Below are positions 16,864 to 26,114 of a stretch of 64,000 nt of DNA, in pieces. The stretch is from Cognatundibacterium crateris (GTDB lineage: Bacteria > Pseudomonadota > Gammaproteobacteria > Burkholderiales > Burkholderiaceae_D), in assembly GCF_010078235.1 (NCBI RefSeq), contig NZ_JAABOS010000002.1, positions 486,388 through 550,387 of the forward strand, given 5' to 3'. Position 1 is the stretch's first letter. Each line of letters begins with the position of its first letter. Made by a program: the position numbers and the translations under genes. Under the pieces are notes generated by a model that was not told the DNA's origin, ran no database searches, and saw nothing but the letters and a program-made list of their open reading frames with translations.

Positions 16864-17355
16864 TTAACCCACATTCAATTTACTATCGATTGCAGCAATT
16901 TGTTCATTAACTTCTGCGATTGCATCATTCAGAGCGCCGAGGCGGGTCTGTAAAGACTCCTCGATTTTTACTACTGAAGTCTTTATCGCAGCAGGCAATG
17001 CCACCTTTATGCTAGCTAACCTCTTCTGAAATGAAGTGCGCCCACTCTCCATTTTGGCTGCAAGTTCGGTTGCTGCCTCTTGATGGTCATCTTGGTTCTT
17101 GATTGGAATTATTTTCCCATTCAACTTCACCTGGAAAATGTCCCCAGACTGCTTGACCATCAGAGTAACCGTCTGACTATCCGAAAAAATCAGCTGCAGT
17201 TCCCGGTAAGTTATTCCTGATGTTCTTTTCAACCCAGGCAAGATATCTGCTTGTGCAACCTCTGCACCAGCCCTTAGAAATGCTTTTCTTATTGCTTTTG
17301 TCGAAGCATCTTTAGCACTTCCCATCTCTGAAAAATTCAGTAAAACTTTCCCCAT
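16864..17355 (-). CDS. DarA-related protein (defence against restriction)
   Basis: 163 residues. The pattern KAIRKAFLRAGAEVA, then a strand block with SDSQTVTLMVKQSGDIFQV and GKIIPIKNQDDH, then FQKRLASIKVALP matches the proteins I know as defence-against-restriction DarA-related, found in phages and conjugative elements. In P1, DarA and DarB are virion proteins that shield incoming DNA from type I restriction. A DarB-like gene is present at 29032-35760. The C-terminal third is a coiled coil. The family call is from memory. Confidence 0.5.
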   Translation of the reverse strand: MGKVLLNFSEMGSAKDASTKAIRKAFLRAGAEVAQADILPGLKRTSGITYRELQLIFSDSQTVTLMVKQSGDIFQVKLNGKIIPIKNQDDHQEAATELAAKMESGRTSFQKRLASIKVALPAAIKTSVVKIEESLQTRLGALNDAIAEVNEQIAAIDSKLNVG

Positions 17356-17364
17356 ATGATCCCT

Positions 17365-18018
17365 TTATGCTCTTGACTTACTTGTGCTGTAACCATCGTG
17401 CTCGTCGTGATGATGCGATTTCGTACCAATGCCATCGACCAACACGTCACCGCCGGTAACTTCGATACTTCCGTTAATCCGCGCTGATGCCCCGCCGCCC
17501 GCAGATCCGGAGCCGGCCATGCCGCCCTTGTACGTCAGCAATCCGTCAACCTCCACGGCACCGGTAAATTTCGTCTTCGGACATTCAACTAAAATGTCAT
17601 TGGCAAGCACAGTAATTTCATTGGCCTCTACTATTGCCTTGTCCGTAACCACATGAAATAGCTTCCCAACTTTGAAATACATTGTCCCGTCAGCATTTAG
17701 CTCAATATTGGCATGATGATATTTCCGCCAATCAAGCATATTTCCAGTATTTTTAGCCCGGCTACCAACTATTACTGGGTACCTTGGATCTCCGAATTGG
17801 AATGCGAGCCAAACTAGATCACCCTTCAGTATCTCGAGCTCGGTATGCTGCGACTTATCGCCAATCGGATATAAGATTTCCGCCTGCGGCAATACTTCTG
17901 CGCCATCGGTAATGCCATCGATCTGAATACGACACATGCGTGTAACTTGGTTATATGAATCAACCACAGCAGGTATTAAATTAGCCAGCACTGTTACCCC
18001 TCCAGAGTTCCAAGCCAA
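17365..18018 (-). CDS. Baseplate central spike protein (gpV-like)
   Basis: 217 residues. An N-terminal OB-fold-like domain (PAVVDSYNQVTRMCRIQ, GDLVWLAFQFGDPRYPVIVG) is followed by a strand-rich stem. The C-terminus carries the HHHDEHDG-type metal-binding apex typical of P2 gpV and T4 gp5.4-like tips, which pierce the outer membrane. It overlaps the hub gene upstream. Confidence 0.8.
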   Translation of the reverse strand: MAWNSGGVTVLANLIPAVVDSYNQVTRMCRIQIDGITDGAEVLPQAEILYPIGDKSQHTELEILKGDLVWLAFQFGDPRYPVIVGSRAKNTGNMLDWRKYHHANIELNADGTMYFKVGKLFHVVTDKAIVEANEITVLANDILVECPKTKFTGAVEVDGLLTYKGGMAGSGSAGGGASARINGSIEVTGGDVLVDGIGTKSHHHDEHDGYSTSKSRA

Positions 18019-18887
18019 AATTTTGAATAAGTATCAACACCTTCGCCGTCAGTTCCACTGATGAATGCGTGCGCCGCCGTGATAACGACATAATCATTTT
18101 TCCCAACAGTGATGATGCTTCCCGCGTTAATCGATGGCGAGAAGTCTAATCGGGCGATCTTTCTTGTTACGATGGCCTTTGATAGGTTGCGCAATAGCCT
18201 TGAATCAGTACGGGGTTGATACTGAGCCGCCCGTACTTTTGACTTATTGCCAAAAACAAATTTTCCCTGCTCATCTAAAGAGTAAAAGAAAGGGATTTCG
18301 TGCCGCTCTAAAAATCCACTCGCGATTTCTTGCGCGGCATCTTCAGATATAGTGATCGAGGACTTTTGCTTAAACAGATCCTCCAACCTAAGAAATCGCA
18401 CACTCCCCTTATCCAAAAACACTGCGCCGCCCTCCTCCTGGAGAGATACTGCTATGTGATAACTTGGCACACCACCGATAAAGCAAGAGAATTTTTTGAT
18501 AGAGAAGTCAGATTCGATCCGCACAGAAGCCCCGCACGCCCCGTAAACCTCACCAAGCGTTGCACCCTCTTTAATCACAGCTGAGCTTCTACGAAATGAA
18601 ATTTTGTGACATGGGCGGTATAGCGCAGTAATGCTTAGCGGTGGATAAACATCCTTTCCCTGAGCTCCTGCTACATCATTCGACTTCTCAACCTTGATTA
18701 TCTGAAATTCATAGTTATAGCTTCCCGCAATGAGAAAATTCCCCTCTACGGCCTGCTTATCAATTTCCTCAGATCCCCTAAGAGTCACCTCCAAAGAGGC
18801 CGGAACCGGTGAAAGATCAGTCCGCAAAACCGCGGAAATAACCATGTCGCCAGGCAAAACGCTCCCATTTTGAAGGGTTATATTCAT
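17994..18887 (-). CDS. Baseplate hub protein (gpD/gp44-like)
   Basis: 297 residues, strand-rich, with the usual placement just before the spike gene and an overlap of 25 bases with it. Segments such as LSPVPASLEVTLRG near the start and the long C-terminal strands resemble phage late-control gpD/hub proteins that adapt the tube to the spike. Sequence similarity is modest. Confidence 0.6.
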   Translation of the reverse strand: MNITLQNGSVLPGDMVISAVLRTDLSPVPASLEVTLRGSEEIDKQAVEGNFLIAGSYNYEFQIIKVEKSNDVAGAQGKDVYPPLSITALYRPCHKISFRRSSAVIKEGATLGEVYGACGASVRIESDFSIKKFSCFIGGVPSYHIAVSLQEEGGAVFLDKGSVRFLRLEDLFKQKSSITISEDAAQEIASGFLERHEIPFFYSLDEQGKFVFGNKSKVRAAQYQPRTDSRLLRNLSKAIVTRKIARLDFSPSINAGSIITVGKNDYVVITAAHAFISGTDGEGVDTYSKFWLGTLEG

Positions 18888-18890
18888 AAC

Positions 18891-19343
18891 TCAAATTGAG
18901 ATAATCGGCTGAAAAAAAGCAAGGCTTGGCATGATTTGCTCATACTGAACAATGTCATTCTGTATTTCTGATGTCGTTCTACCGTACACGTCAACACCAA
19001 GGTTTCGAGAAGCCTCAAGGTAAATTGCATTCTCGCGCTCAACGTAAAGCATGAAGAGTGGCTTGATAATCCCCCACTCGTGCTGACTTAGTTTTGTCGA
19101 CGAATCAACCCAATCTGTCGGAGGAACAGGCAATGAATTGAAGCATGGGGAGGATGCATCGCTTAGATCGGTTCCAAGTAGAGCGTCAGCAGGCAACTTA
19201 CTTTCGATAGCACCAAAAGTTGCATAAAAGCGAGCTGCATTTACTGCCTGCTGAATCACTACCGGGGCATCCAAAACAATACCAAGCGGTCGCTCTTTGG
19301 TAAGAAGCGACTCCGCGAGTAGATTAATGCTTATGGATTCCAT
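18891..19343 (-). CDS. Hypothetical baseplate or tail protein
   Basis: 150 residues, helical, with no recognised motif. It sits between the probable tube-like gene and the hub gene, so a baseplate or tail-assembly role is likely. The ATG lies eight bases beyond the preceding stop. Confidence 0.55.
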   Translation of the reverse strand: MESISINLLAESLLTKERPLGIVLDAPVVIQQAVNAARFYATFGAIESKLPADALLGTDLSDASSPCFNSLPVPPTDWVDSSTKLSQHEWGIIKPLFMLYVERENAIYLEASRNLGVDVYGRTTSEIQNDIVQYEQIMPSLAFFQPIISI

Positions 19344-19351
19344 TGGGCGAA

Positions 19352-19849
19352 TTAGACAGGCGCCCGATTACCAGGAATATCATCTCCGAAATAGTGGAAA
19401 TGAATAGTCCCTGTAATTGTCATAACCTGGGATCGGTTCTCCCAATCTCGGTCAGGGTTATCCAAGACCAAGAAGCAGTCGACGATTCGTTTGGCACGTA
19501 TGAACGATTCTGGAACGCCCTCATAGACTTTTGCATTGAAGCGGGCGCCGCTTCGAAGCTGGGACAGCATCATGGCCGAAACGTGATTTGCGGTTGTTTC
19601 GAACAGCGTAATCGCCCCTTGATGGTAGATTTTAGTCTGCTGCGGCTGAGTTGAATTCATTCCCATTGGCATTGGAATTTCAATTTCGCCACCCGACGAC
19701 ATAACAGGCCATGGAAACTGCTTCGTCAGCATCCACATGTCCTCAAAACCCTCGATTTCGAGTGCGCCGTCTGAGGAAATTACCTTATCACCCATAGCTC
19801 GAATCGAGCCATAAGTACCCTTGAGTAAATTTAATGCAGAAATTGTCAT
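19352..19849 (-). CDS. Probable tail tube or tube-like baseplate protein
   Basis: 165 residues. The strand-helix-strand pattern, with GGEIEIPMPMG, KIYHQGAITLFET, RDWENRSQVMTITG and HFHYFGDDIPGN, is consistent with the tail-tube fold. It directly precedes the hub and spike genes in transcription. Its ribosome binding site AGGAGGGG lies in a hairpin that may control translation. Confidence 0.55.
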   Translation of the reverse strand: MTISALNLLKGTYGSIRAMGDKVISSDGALEIEGFEDMWMLTKQFPWPVMSSGGEIEIPMPMGMNSTQPQQTKIYHQGAITLFETTANHVSAMMLSQLRSGARFNAKVYEGVPESFIRAKRIVDCFLVLDNPDRDWENRSQVMTITGTIHFHYFGDDIPGNRAPV

Positions 19850-19851
19850 TG

Positions 19852-19900
19852 CCCCTCCTAAATGGGAAATGTCTAAAGTCTTTACTTTAAGGAGAGGGGG
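19852..19900 (-). promoter_or_regulatory. Hairpin that pairs with a ribosome binding site
   Basis: On the - strand CCCCTCTCCTTAAA lies upstream of TTTAGGAGGGG, the latter being the Shine-Dalgarno sequence of the gene starting at 19849. A second inner hairpin (AAAGT/ACTTT) sits in the loop. The pairing would hide the ribosome binding site, suggesting translational control of the tube-like gene. Confidence 0.5.
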
Positions 19901-19956
19901 AGCGATTTAGTCCGCGACTTTTCCAAAAAACGCATGGAATAAGATGCCTTAGAAAT

Positions 19957-19984
19957 GAAAAAGCCCCGATATTTCTTCGGGGCT
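19957..19984 (-). terminator. Intrinsic terminator
   Basis: AGCCCCG and CGGGGCT form the stem. On the - strand it is followed by CTTTTTC. It ends transcription of the Rha-type regulator gene just before the tail operon. Confidence 0.8.
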
Positions 19985-20000
19985 AGTGCGTATTTCAATA

Positions 20001-20930
20001 CTAAGTAGTTTGTCGGAATAGCATTTTTAATGCTTCATTACCAGCAGAAGTCCCAATTAAAGATAGCGCGCCTACTTGGGAATCAAGAATCTTAACCCCA
20101 GACTGGATCGCCATAAACTCAATATAAGGGGCATCGACATTGTGCCCATCCTGATGCATTTCTTCCAATAATTTAGCGATTGATGAAGAAAACCTTGCAT
20201 TTGCAAATGTGCGTAAATCGAGCTTTGGAAGCTTCAATGACCCATCCTCACGAGTTCCGCAAAAATGAGGCTGCATAAGCATTTCTTTTGGATAAGAGTA
20301 TTTTTTTTGCTCAACCGGTGAAATTGCCGGCGACTCAAGCAACTCCCATTCAGCAGCGTATCGCGTTATCAGAGATAAAGCTTCGGAGTACTCTGCCTTT
20401 GGAATTTCGCGATAGTTGACGCCAAAATGCGACTTTAGCCTTGACCATCCCTTGACCATAAAAGTGGCCTGCTTATCTTTAGGGAGGTGGTCGCATGTTG
20501 CTTTCAACGTCATGCGAATTTCTTCAGCCTGGTCAGCAGACAAAACGTCATGTGAATTTACAGAATATGGGGCGCGACTTTGGCCTGAAATTCTCGCCAA
20601 CTCCTCTTCCATCTTGTTAAACGCGTCAATGTAAGCCTCCTTCCACTTAGCAGCGTCTTTACCAGTGAAACCCATAGCAAGGAACATGAAGCCATCTCTT
20701 GCAATTACGTAACAAGGCAATTTTCTTCCTGTTGAATCATAAAATTCACTCAGCGCAAAATTGCGTTCAGTGAATTCCGATGAACATTCCAATTTTGAAA
20801 TTGCACGCAACACATCCGCATGGCGCTTGCCGAACTTTTCAGCAATTAAATTGCTGCTAGTAACCGCACGGTCGTTTGTAATAGAAACAATGGAAGTTGC
20901 AAGAGCTGCGGATGATGTGGAATTAGACAT
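20001..20930 (-). CDS. Rha family phage regulatory protein
   Basis: 309 residues. The N-terminal Rha domain is clear: VTSSNLIAEKFGKRHADVLR, RNFALSEFYDSTGRKLPCY and FLAMGFTGKDAAKWKEAYI. The C-terminal part (KGWSRLKSHFGVNYREIP, then a helical tail) resembles P22-type antirepressor C-termini. Such proteins modulate the lytic/lysogenic decision in strains lacking IHF or act as antirepressors. The start at 20930 has AAGGTG upstream, and the in-frame start at 20972 has no binding site. It is transcribed alone from the promoter near 21231-21260. Confidence 0.85.
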   Translation of the reverse strand: MSNSTSSAALATSIVSITNDRAVTSSNLIAEKFGKRHADVLRAISKLECSSEFTERNFALSEFYDSTGRKLPCYVIARDGFMFLAMGFTGKDAAKWKEAYIDAFNKMEEELARISGQSRAPYSVNSHDVLSADQAEEIRMTLKATCDHLPKDKQATFMVKGWSRLKSHFGVNYREIPKAEYSEALSLITRYAAEWELLESPAISPVEQKKYSYPKEMLMQPHFCGTREDGSLKLPKLDLRTFANARFSSSIAKLLEEMHQDGHNVDAPYIEFMAIQSGVKILDSQVGALSLIGTSAGNEALKMLFRQTT

Positions 20931-21230
20931 AGTGGCACCTTTTTGATTGATTTCAGAGATCAACCACTCCAAACTCCAATTTGGGGTGGGAGACTGTACG
21001 AGGTTGGAGTTCTAGCCAAAAGGAAAACTAGCGAGCCTTACGACTCCCTCGCACAGCCCCCCATAGGTAACAGCTGCGCCACGCGAAAAAAAAGCCGACA
21101 TGATGTAGGCTTCGCGCCCATTTTGGTTTCAGGACTCCACTCCCGATCGCCTCTTTATCAGCGATGCAGAAATCTTATTCCTTAGAAGTGCAAATGTCAA
21201 ACCAATCAAAAATTAGGCTTTTTCGGCGCA

Positions 21231-21260
21231 ATTATAGCCATATATGAATAATTTTGGCAA
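21231..21260 (-). promoter_or_regulatory. Operator-type promoter before the Rha gene
   Basis: On the - strand TTGCCA, an 18-base spacer and TATAAT. The end of the spacer, ATATGGC, is shared with the promoters at 63030, 27772 and, in part, 56044. It lies about 300 bases before the Rha start. The intervening stretch has no gene. Confidence 0.6.
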
Positions 21261-21379
21261 CACAATATGTTTTCATTTTTTTATTTATTAGTACATTAAA
21301 CCACCCGCTTCTTAGCGATACCTACTTGCCAGCAAAAAAAAATCTATATATGAATTTTATTAACCACAAAATAATCAAA

Positions 21380-21409
21380 TTAGCAATTATTGATAGGTAA
21401 TTTTATAAT
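21380..21409 (+). promoter_or_regulatory. Probable promoter of the LprI-like gene
   Basis: TTAGCA, an 18-base spacer and TATAAT, about 28 bases before the ATG at 21437. The surrounding 240 bases are very AT-rich compared with the flanking phage genes. No clear Shine-Dalgarno sequence precedes the gene. Confidence 0.5.
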
Positions 21410-21436
21410 CAGTGAATCACAATAACATTTATATTT

Positions 21437-21832
21437 ATGAAACCGATTCGCTACGCATTTCTTCTTTCAACCCTAATTTTCACTTCAACATCAGCCTATT
21501 CTGAAGAGGCCTCTTTCACAAAGGATTATGAGATTTGCATGAGTAAATCGGATGGTATAACCACTGAAATGCTTGCATGCAATGATGATGAATTCACAAG
21601 GCAAGACAAGCTGCTAAACATAAACTACAAGCAGGTGATGAAAGTCGTATCGAATGAAAGAAGAAAAAGGATTCTTGATGCCCAGAGAGCCTGGATAAAG
21701 TACCGAGATACCAATTGCGACTCATACATTGACGCAGATGGCGGAACATCATCAATACTGAATGCATCATCTTGCAAGTTAAAATTAACGGCAGCAAGAG
21801 CATCTGAATTAAAGCTAATTTCAGGAAATTAA
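21437..21832 (+). CDS. Exported LprI/DUF1311 family protein
   Basis: 131 residues with a signal peptide (about 1-22, SAYSEE cleavage region). The mature part has the DUF1311 pattern: four cysteines, ERRKRILDAQRAWIKYRDTNC, and a C-terminal helix with TAARASELK. Members include lysozyme inhibitors such as LprI and act in the periplasm. It stands alone on the opposite strand from the virion genes with its own promoter and terminator, so it looks like a lysogenic-conversion cargo gene. Its role in the phage is inferred. Confidence 0.8.
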   Translation: MKPIRYAFLLSTLIFTSTSAYSEEASFTKDYEICMSKSDGITTEMLACNDDEFTRQDKLLNINYKQVMKVVSNERRKRILDAQRAWIKYRDTNCDSYIDADGGTSSILNASSCKLKLTAARASELKLISGN

Positions 21833-21900
21833 CTTTAATCGGAAGTTGATTGAATGCGCCACTTGCGGCCTGCCCTCTTGACTTTCGATGGCAAATTAAA

Positions 21901-21940
21901 GCAACAAAAAGCGTATAAAAAGTAATACGCTTTTTGTTGC
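21901..21940. terminator. Bidirectional intrinsic terminator
   Basis: A perfect 16-bp inverted repeat (21901-21916 with 21925-21940) with A/T runs. It lies between the convergent LprI-like gene and the tape-measure gene. Confidence 0.9.
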
Positions 21941-21955
21941 AAAATATTCGATTGC

Positions 21956-24900
21956 CTAGCCGCCGCGCCAATTCCCACCTATCCCACCGGTTGCGATATG
22001 CGCAATGCCTCTATCTTTGATGTCTTGACCGATATCACCCTTATCAACTTTGACGCTCAGTGGACTTTGTTTTTCCGATCCATATATTTGCGTCATAACA
22101 CTTGACGACGGAGCCTCAGGAATTGCGCTGGCCTGTGCTGGCATTTTTGGCATTTCAGGAATGCTAGGCATGGCCGGCATAGAAGGGACGGCAACCGGTT
22201 GCGCGCTCAAAATTGGAGATTCCCCATAATTCGTAACGGCGCTATTCCCAATCTTTGTTGGAGCAACCTCATCATCGTCATCTTCATCTGGCTCATAGTA
22301 AGGAATTGGAGCGAATGATCGTTTTGATACGTCAGAGGGCGGTAACGGCTCGCTGTATTTAGGCGCGGCACCTGGAAGAGATGGAGCGAACATTGCATCC
22401 TGCGACATGGGGTCAATGCCTTTATCACTAATCTTGTCTGCAATGGACTCTCCTCCAAGTACCGGCGTATTTTGTGTTCCGTCTTTCTTTTTATATAACG
22501 ATGCAAACTCAGAATTATCGTACGTCATCCCAAATCTCCGGACATCTTTTGGCGATTCTTTTGGCGCACTTACATCCGACACATCTGGAATTATCGCCCC
22601 TTGTTTAGCTAATGTAGCCGCAGTAGGTTGAATGGCGGCATCCAATGGAATTGCAGATTCAGGCGTAGATCCTTTATCGCTAGTAGTCACTCCTTCTGTA
22701 GATGCCTTCGAAAGAGATCCAGATGGGTATGACGCCAACTCAAGTAGCCGATCTTTTTCCTTACTAGCCCTAGCAAGAGTCCCCGCTCGTTGCTCTTTGC
22801 TAGAGCTTGCAAACAATACATCATTATTCTTTATTTTATAGTCTTGAATCGCAGAAACAATATCTGCGTCACTCATTTTTGCGAGATCCTTGTCACCCAA
22901 GGCCGACTTGACCATTGATACTGCACCAGTTTTTGATTTATCGCTTCCAGCGCCAAATTGAGTACTGGTTGACCAAATTGCATCTTTAACAGCAGAGCCA
23001 CGATCTGACAGATCGATACCTGATTTTTTAAGACCGCTCATTGCTGGATCATAATGAGTGCTTTTTATAAAATCATGCTGTGCAGATTCAAATTTTGGGT
23101 CAGTTTTAGCAACATCTTTCCACTTATCGCTAAATTCCTTCGTACCTGGCTTCAACCCTTTGAAGGTATCCCCATATGAAGTAGATGATAAAAATTTATC
23201 TACCGTACCAGCTTTCGAAGAGAGTTGATAGGTGCCGTATGAAACGCCACCATTGTCTCCGCGCCCAGTTGAAACAGCCCCGGCTCCGGCCTTTCCAGAC
23301 TCAAACATTTTTGATGTTTGCCCTAAAATCCAATTTCCAGAACTCCGTGCACCATCAACAATTGCGCTGCTAGCTGCGATTGCAGCCCTGCCGCCGCGAG
23401 TATTAGCGGCTGCGGCGACCGCTCCGTCAATTGCATCTTTGCCCTTCTCAATTATTGGAGCCGATGCCTCTTTAACTTGAGTCGCCTTTTCAATTACGGC
23501 ATCTTTGACAATACCTACCTTTTTTGATGCTCCATCAACAATTTCTGAGGCCTTTTTCTTACCATCCTCGATAACCTTATCAATATCGAGGCCAAATTTA
23601 TCTTTGAGGAACCCCTTGACCGCATCAATAACAACCCCGAATGTCTTACTGACGGTTTTCGAAACATCTTCGAAATAGTCATTGAATTTTTTGACGCCGG
23701 CGTCCCATGTACTCGAGATCCCCATAACAGCAGAGTTCCAGCCAGACGAAATCAGTTCTGTCATTGAATTCCAGGTCGACATTATTCGCTTCGGCATATC
23801 GGACTTGCGTAGGTCATTGACCCATCCGCCGATCTCCTTACCTACGATTTCTCCGCCGACACTTCCTAGCCAACCACCAAGCAGACCGCCTATAACAGTG
23901 CCAACACCAGGTAAGATAAAAGTGCCGATGGTCGCGCCAAGCGCGGCACCGCCAGCCATCCCGCCGACAGAACCTGCCGTGCCTGACACATTTTCTATAT
24001 GCCTGTCCTTTTTCTGGTCATCAGTTAGCGTGGAGTCAGCTTCAGTCGCATTCGCATCCATCGCCATGCCGCCGAGAGTAAGCAACGTACCCAATATAGG
24101 GACTTTCTTCAGCAACTTCCCTGCACCACCAGCTAATCGCCCCAGCTTAGAAGCAGATTTGACTGCTACGCCGGCCTCCGCAGCAACTGCGCCCCCGGCT
24201 GCTGAAGAATTTGCGCCAATTTCAGCGGCCTTCCCTCCTACGCCTAAAGCATCTTTCGCACGTTCAACTAATCCCTTTTTCGGCGCGCTACCAAACGATG
24301 GAATCAGTCCGCCTATTACAGGAACTCTCCTCAACAAGTTTAATAGCGGCGCTAAAAGCATTCCCAGGAAACTTCCAACGCCAGATGAACTATTACCGGC
24401 AGCGCCAAGCTTTGTGCGATCTCCAAGAGCGTCCAGCTTTTTCTGGATTGCCTTACCCTGATCTTCATCACCACGCCGAATGTCGGTGAGAGCGCCCCAT
24501 ATCTGCTGATACCATGCAAGCTTACGCTTCTCAATACGCAGGGACATATCAGAACCATTGTCAGTTCTAGCCGCTGCTGTGGAACTTACCCCTGCGGCGC
24601 CACTCCGGCCAAGTCGTATTGCCCCGCGTGCCATTGGAATTGCAATTTTTCCGACTGGAGCCAGTAAAGACTTCATCTCGTTCGCAGCGGCGATAGTCGG
24701 ATCAAAGTCTTGGCTCATCATTGATTTGCCAGCATCTACAGCCATGACTGCAGCTGATTTAAGATGCTTCAACCCTCCGTTTGACGTGCCGCCGTCCGGA
24801 TCCCCTACTTCATTGCGCTTTAAAAATCGGCCATTCGCCGCCCGGTCTATTTTCTCCAGCATCGACTTATTAGAGGCCGCCGACTTTGAAATTTCCTGCG

Positions 24901-25273
24901 CTATTAAATTTTCACCACTAGGCTTTGATGCTGCTATAAATCTCCCAGACGCATCTCGTTCACGGGGCTTAATTTGCGATAAATATTCATCGATAGCTTT
25001 TTTTGAGTCCGGATTCTCAACGTTTATCGTGGAAGTTTTTTGCGCGACCTGGTGCAAAGTCACATCACTTTTCTTTTTCAAATCAACTGGAACTACCGTA
25101 GAGTCATTTGCAGCCTTCGACTTAATAACCGAATTCATGGCAGCCTGATTTGCACCCATTGCGGAGCGTATTGCCGCTACATCAGCACGTATATCGTTCC
25201 AAATAGAGATTGCCTTTGCCCAGTCAACGGGCTCACCCATAAGGAATCCGAGGTTATCGCTCTTTAATGCCAT
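21956..25273 (-). CDS. Tape-measure-like tail protein with a putative cell-wall domain
   Basis: 1105 residues, the longest tail gene. The first 150 residues are polar and helical. Residues about 430-480 form a glycine-rich hydrophobic stretch (GGAALGATIGTFILPG, GGLLGGWLG) typical of tape measures. A compact domain around 680-850 begins GGVSYGTYQLSS and contains QHDFIKSTHYDP, resembling peptidoglycan-degrading domains found in phage tail and VgrG-related proteins. The last 200 residues are proline-rich and low-complexity. It would set tail length and help cross the cell wall. Confidence 0.7.
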   Translation of the reverse strand: MALKSDNLGFLMGEPVDWAKAISIWNDIRADVAAIRSAMGANQAAMNSVIKSKAANDSTVVPVDLKKKSDVTLHQVAQKTSTINVENPDSKKAIDEYLSQIKPRERDASGRFIAASKPSGENLIAQEISKSAASNKSMLEKIDRAANGRFLKRNEVGDPDGGTSNGGLKHLKSAAVMAVDAGKSMMSQDFDPTIAAANEMKSLLAPVGKIAIPMARGAIRLGRSGAAGVSSTAAARTDNGSDMSLRIEKRKLAWYQQIWGALTDIRRGDEDQGKAIQKKLDALGDRTKLGAAGNSSSGVGSFLGMLLAPLLNLLRRVPVIGGLIPSFGSAPKKGLVERAKDALGVGGKAAEIGANSSAAGGAVAAEAGVAVKSASKLGRLAGGAGKLLKKVPILGTLLTLGGMAMDANATEADSTLTDDQKKDRHIENVSGTAGSVGGMAGGAALGATIGTFILPGVGTVIGGLLGGWLGSVGGEIVGKEIGGWVNDLRKSDMPKRIMSTWNSMTELISSGWNSAVMGISSTWDAGVKKFNDYFEDVSKTVSKTFGVVIDAVKGFLKDKFGLDIDKVIEDGKKKASEIVDGASKKVGIVKDAVIEKATQVKEASAPIIEKGKDAIDGAVAAAANTRGGRAAIAASSAIVDGARSSGNWILGQTSKMFESGKAGAGAVSTGRGDNGGVSYGTYQLSSKAGTVDKFLSSTSYGDTFKGLKPGTKEFSDKWKDVAKTDPKFESAQHDFIKSTHYDPAMSGLKKSGIDLSDRGSAVKDAIWSTSTQFGAGSDKSKTGAVSMVKSALGDKDLAKMSDADIVSAIQDYKIKNNDVLFASSSKEQRAGTLARASKEKDRLLELASYPSGSLSKASTEGVTTSDKGSTPESAIPLDAAIQPTAATLAKQGAIIPDVSDVSAPKESPKDVRRFGMTYDNSEFASLYKKKDGTQNTPVLGGESIADKISDKGIDPMSQDAMFAPSLPGAAPKYSEPLPPSDVSKRSFAPIPYYEPDEDDDDEVAPTKIGNSAVTNYGESPILSAQPVAVPSMPAMPSIPEMPKMPAQASAIPEAPSSSVMTQIYGSEKQSPLSVKVDKGDIGQDIKDRGIAHIATGGIGGNWRGG

Positions 25274-25275
25274 TT

Positions 25276-26112
25276 TTATGTCACCGGGAAATAATTATCA
25301 AACTGAACAAAGGTCAGCACCAGTTCTTGCATCGCGCTATCTCTACGGGACAGCTCCATATCTATATTGCCCGGTCGTACATAGACAGTATCAACATACC
25401 CATCTGCGCCCCCAGACTCATCTGTAATGAATGAGTGAACCAGTCGAATTTTTATTAGGAAATCAGCTGGAAGCCCTACTGTTCCGTCGCTGGGGACAGC
25501 CTGTTTACATTTCCCGACAAACCATTTTTTCAAAGTTCCGTTCGCATCATCAAGTGTTGTAATGCGCATATCCATTGGCTCAGATGCCGAGAGCGAATCA
25601 ACAGAGGTAGAGCCAATTTTTCGCTTCTCGCCCGTCAAAGTCCACGGGGAATATGAAACCTCTGTAGCAAACATATTGAAGGTGCCGGTAACCCCACCCT
25701 CCTCCATATACATTCCAGAATCGTCATCGGCAGGACTAACATCAGTGACCTCGATAAGAAAAAGATTTTTCCTTGCGAAATCAGTATTCGCATATCCGTC
25801 GTATATACGCTTAGCCTCAGATGGCGATATCCCTCCAAAACACGGAGTAGGCGTTTGCATGTAAAGCATCTGATCAATTATGTCGGCGCCAATAGACGAC
25901 TTTTTACGAAGCGCCCCCATACCAACACCAATCGCAGATGCTATTGCGCCGTTCACGTTCCCGCTCAATAGCCTGGCGCCCGCGCCAATCAAACCACCCG
26001 CACCGGCCGGAAGGTGCTTCTTTAATTGCGCCTGAGCTATGCTGGAGCCAGCACTGAGCACCGCCCCTTTCGCACCTTGCAACTTTTGCGAAACATTATC
26101 AAACAGCCCCAT
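25276..26112 (-). CDS. Virion protein, probable tube-like or tube-initiator protein
   Basis: 278 residues. A glycine-rich N-terminal third (about 20-75) is followed by a strand-rich domain with FATEVSYSPWTLTGEKR, MDMRITTLDDANGTLKKWF and a closing SRRDSAMQELVLTFVQFDNY. This follows tail-tube-like proteins. It sits between portal and tape-measure genes with 2-3 base gaps, so all three are probably co-transcribed. Confidence 0.55.
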   Translation of the reverse strand: MGLFDNVSQKLQGAKGAVLSAGSSIAQAQLKKHLPAGAGGLIGAGARLLSGNVNGAIASAIGVGMGALRKKSSIGADIIDQMLYMQTPTPCFGGISPSEAKRIYDGYANTDFARKNLFLIEVTDVSPADDDSGMYMEEGGVTGTFNMFATEVSYSPWTLTGEKRKIGSTSVDSLSASEPMDMRITTLDDANGTLKKWFVGKCKQAVPSDGTVGLPADFLIKIRLVHSFITDESGGADGYVDTVYVRPGNIDMELSRRDSAMQELVLTFVQFDNYFPVT

Positions 26113-26114
26113 AT

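Noticed and set aside
23682-24461. 259-codon + strand frame opposite the tape measure
   Set aside because: A shadow of the codon pattern of the true gene; proline-rich, no start signal.
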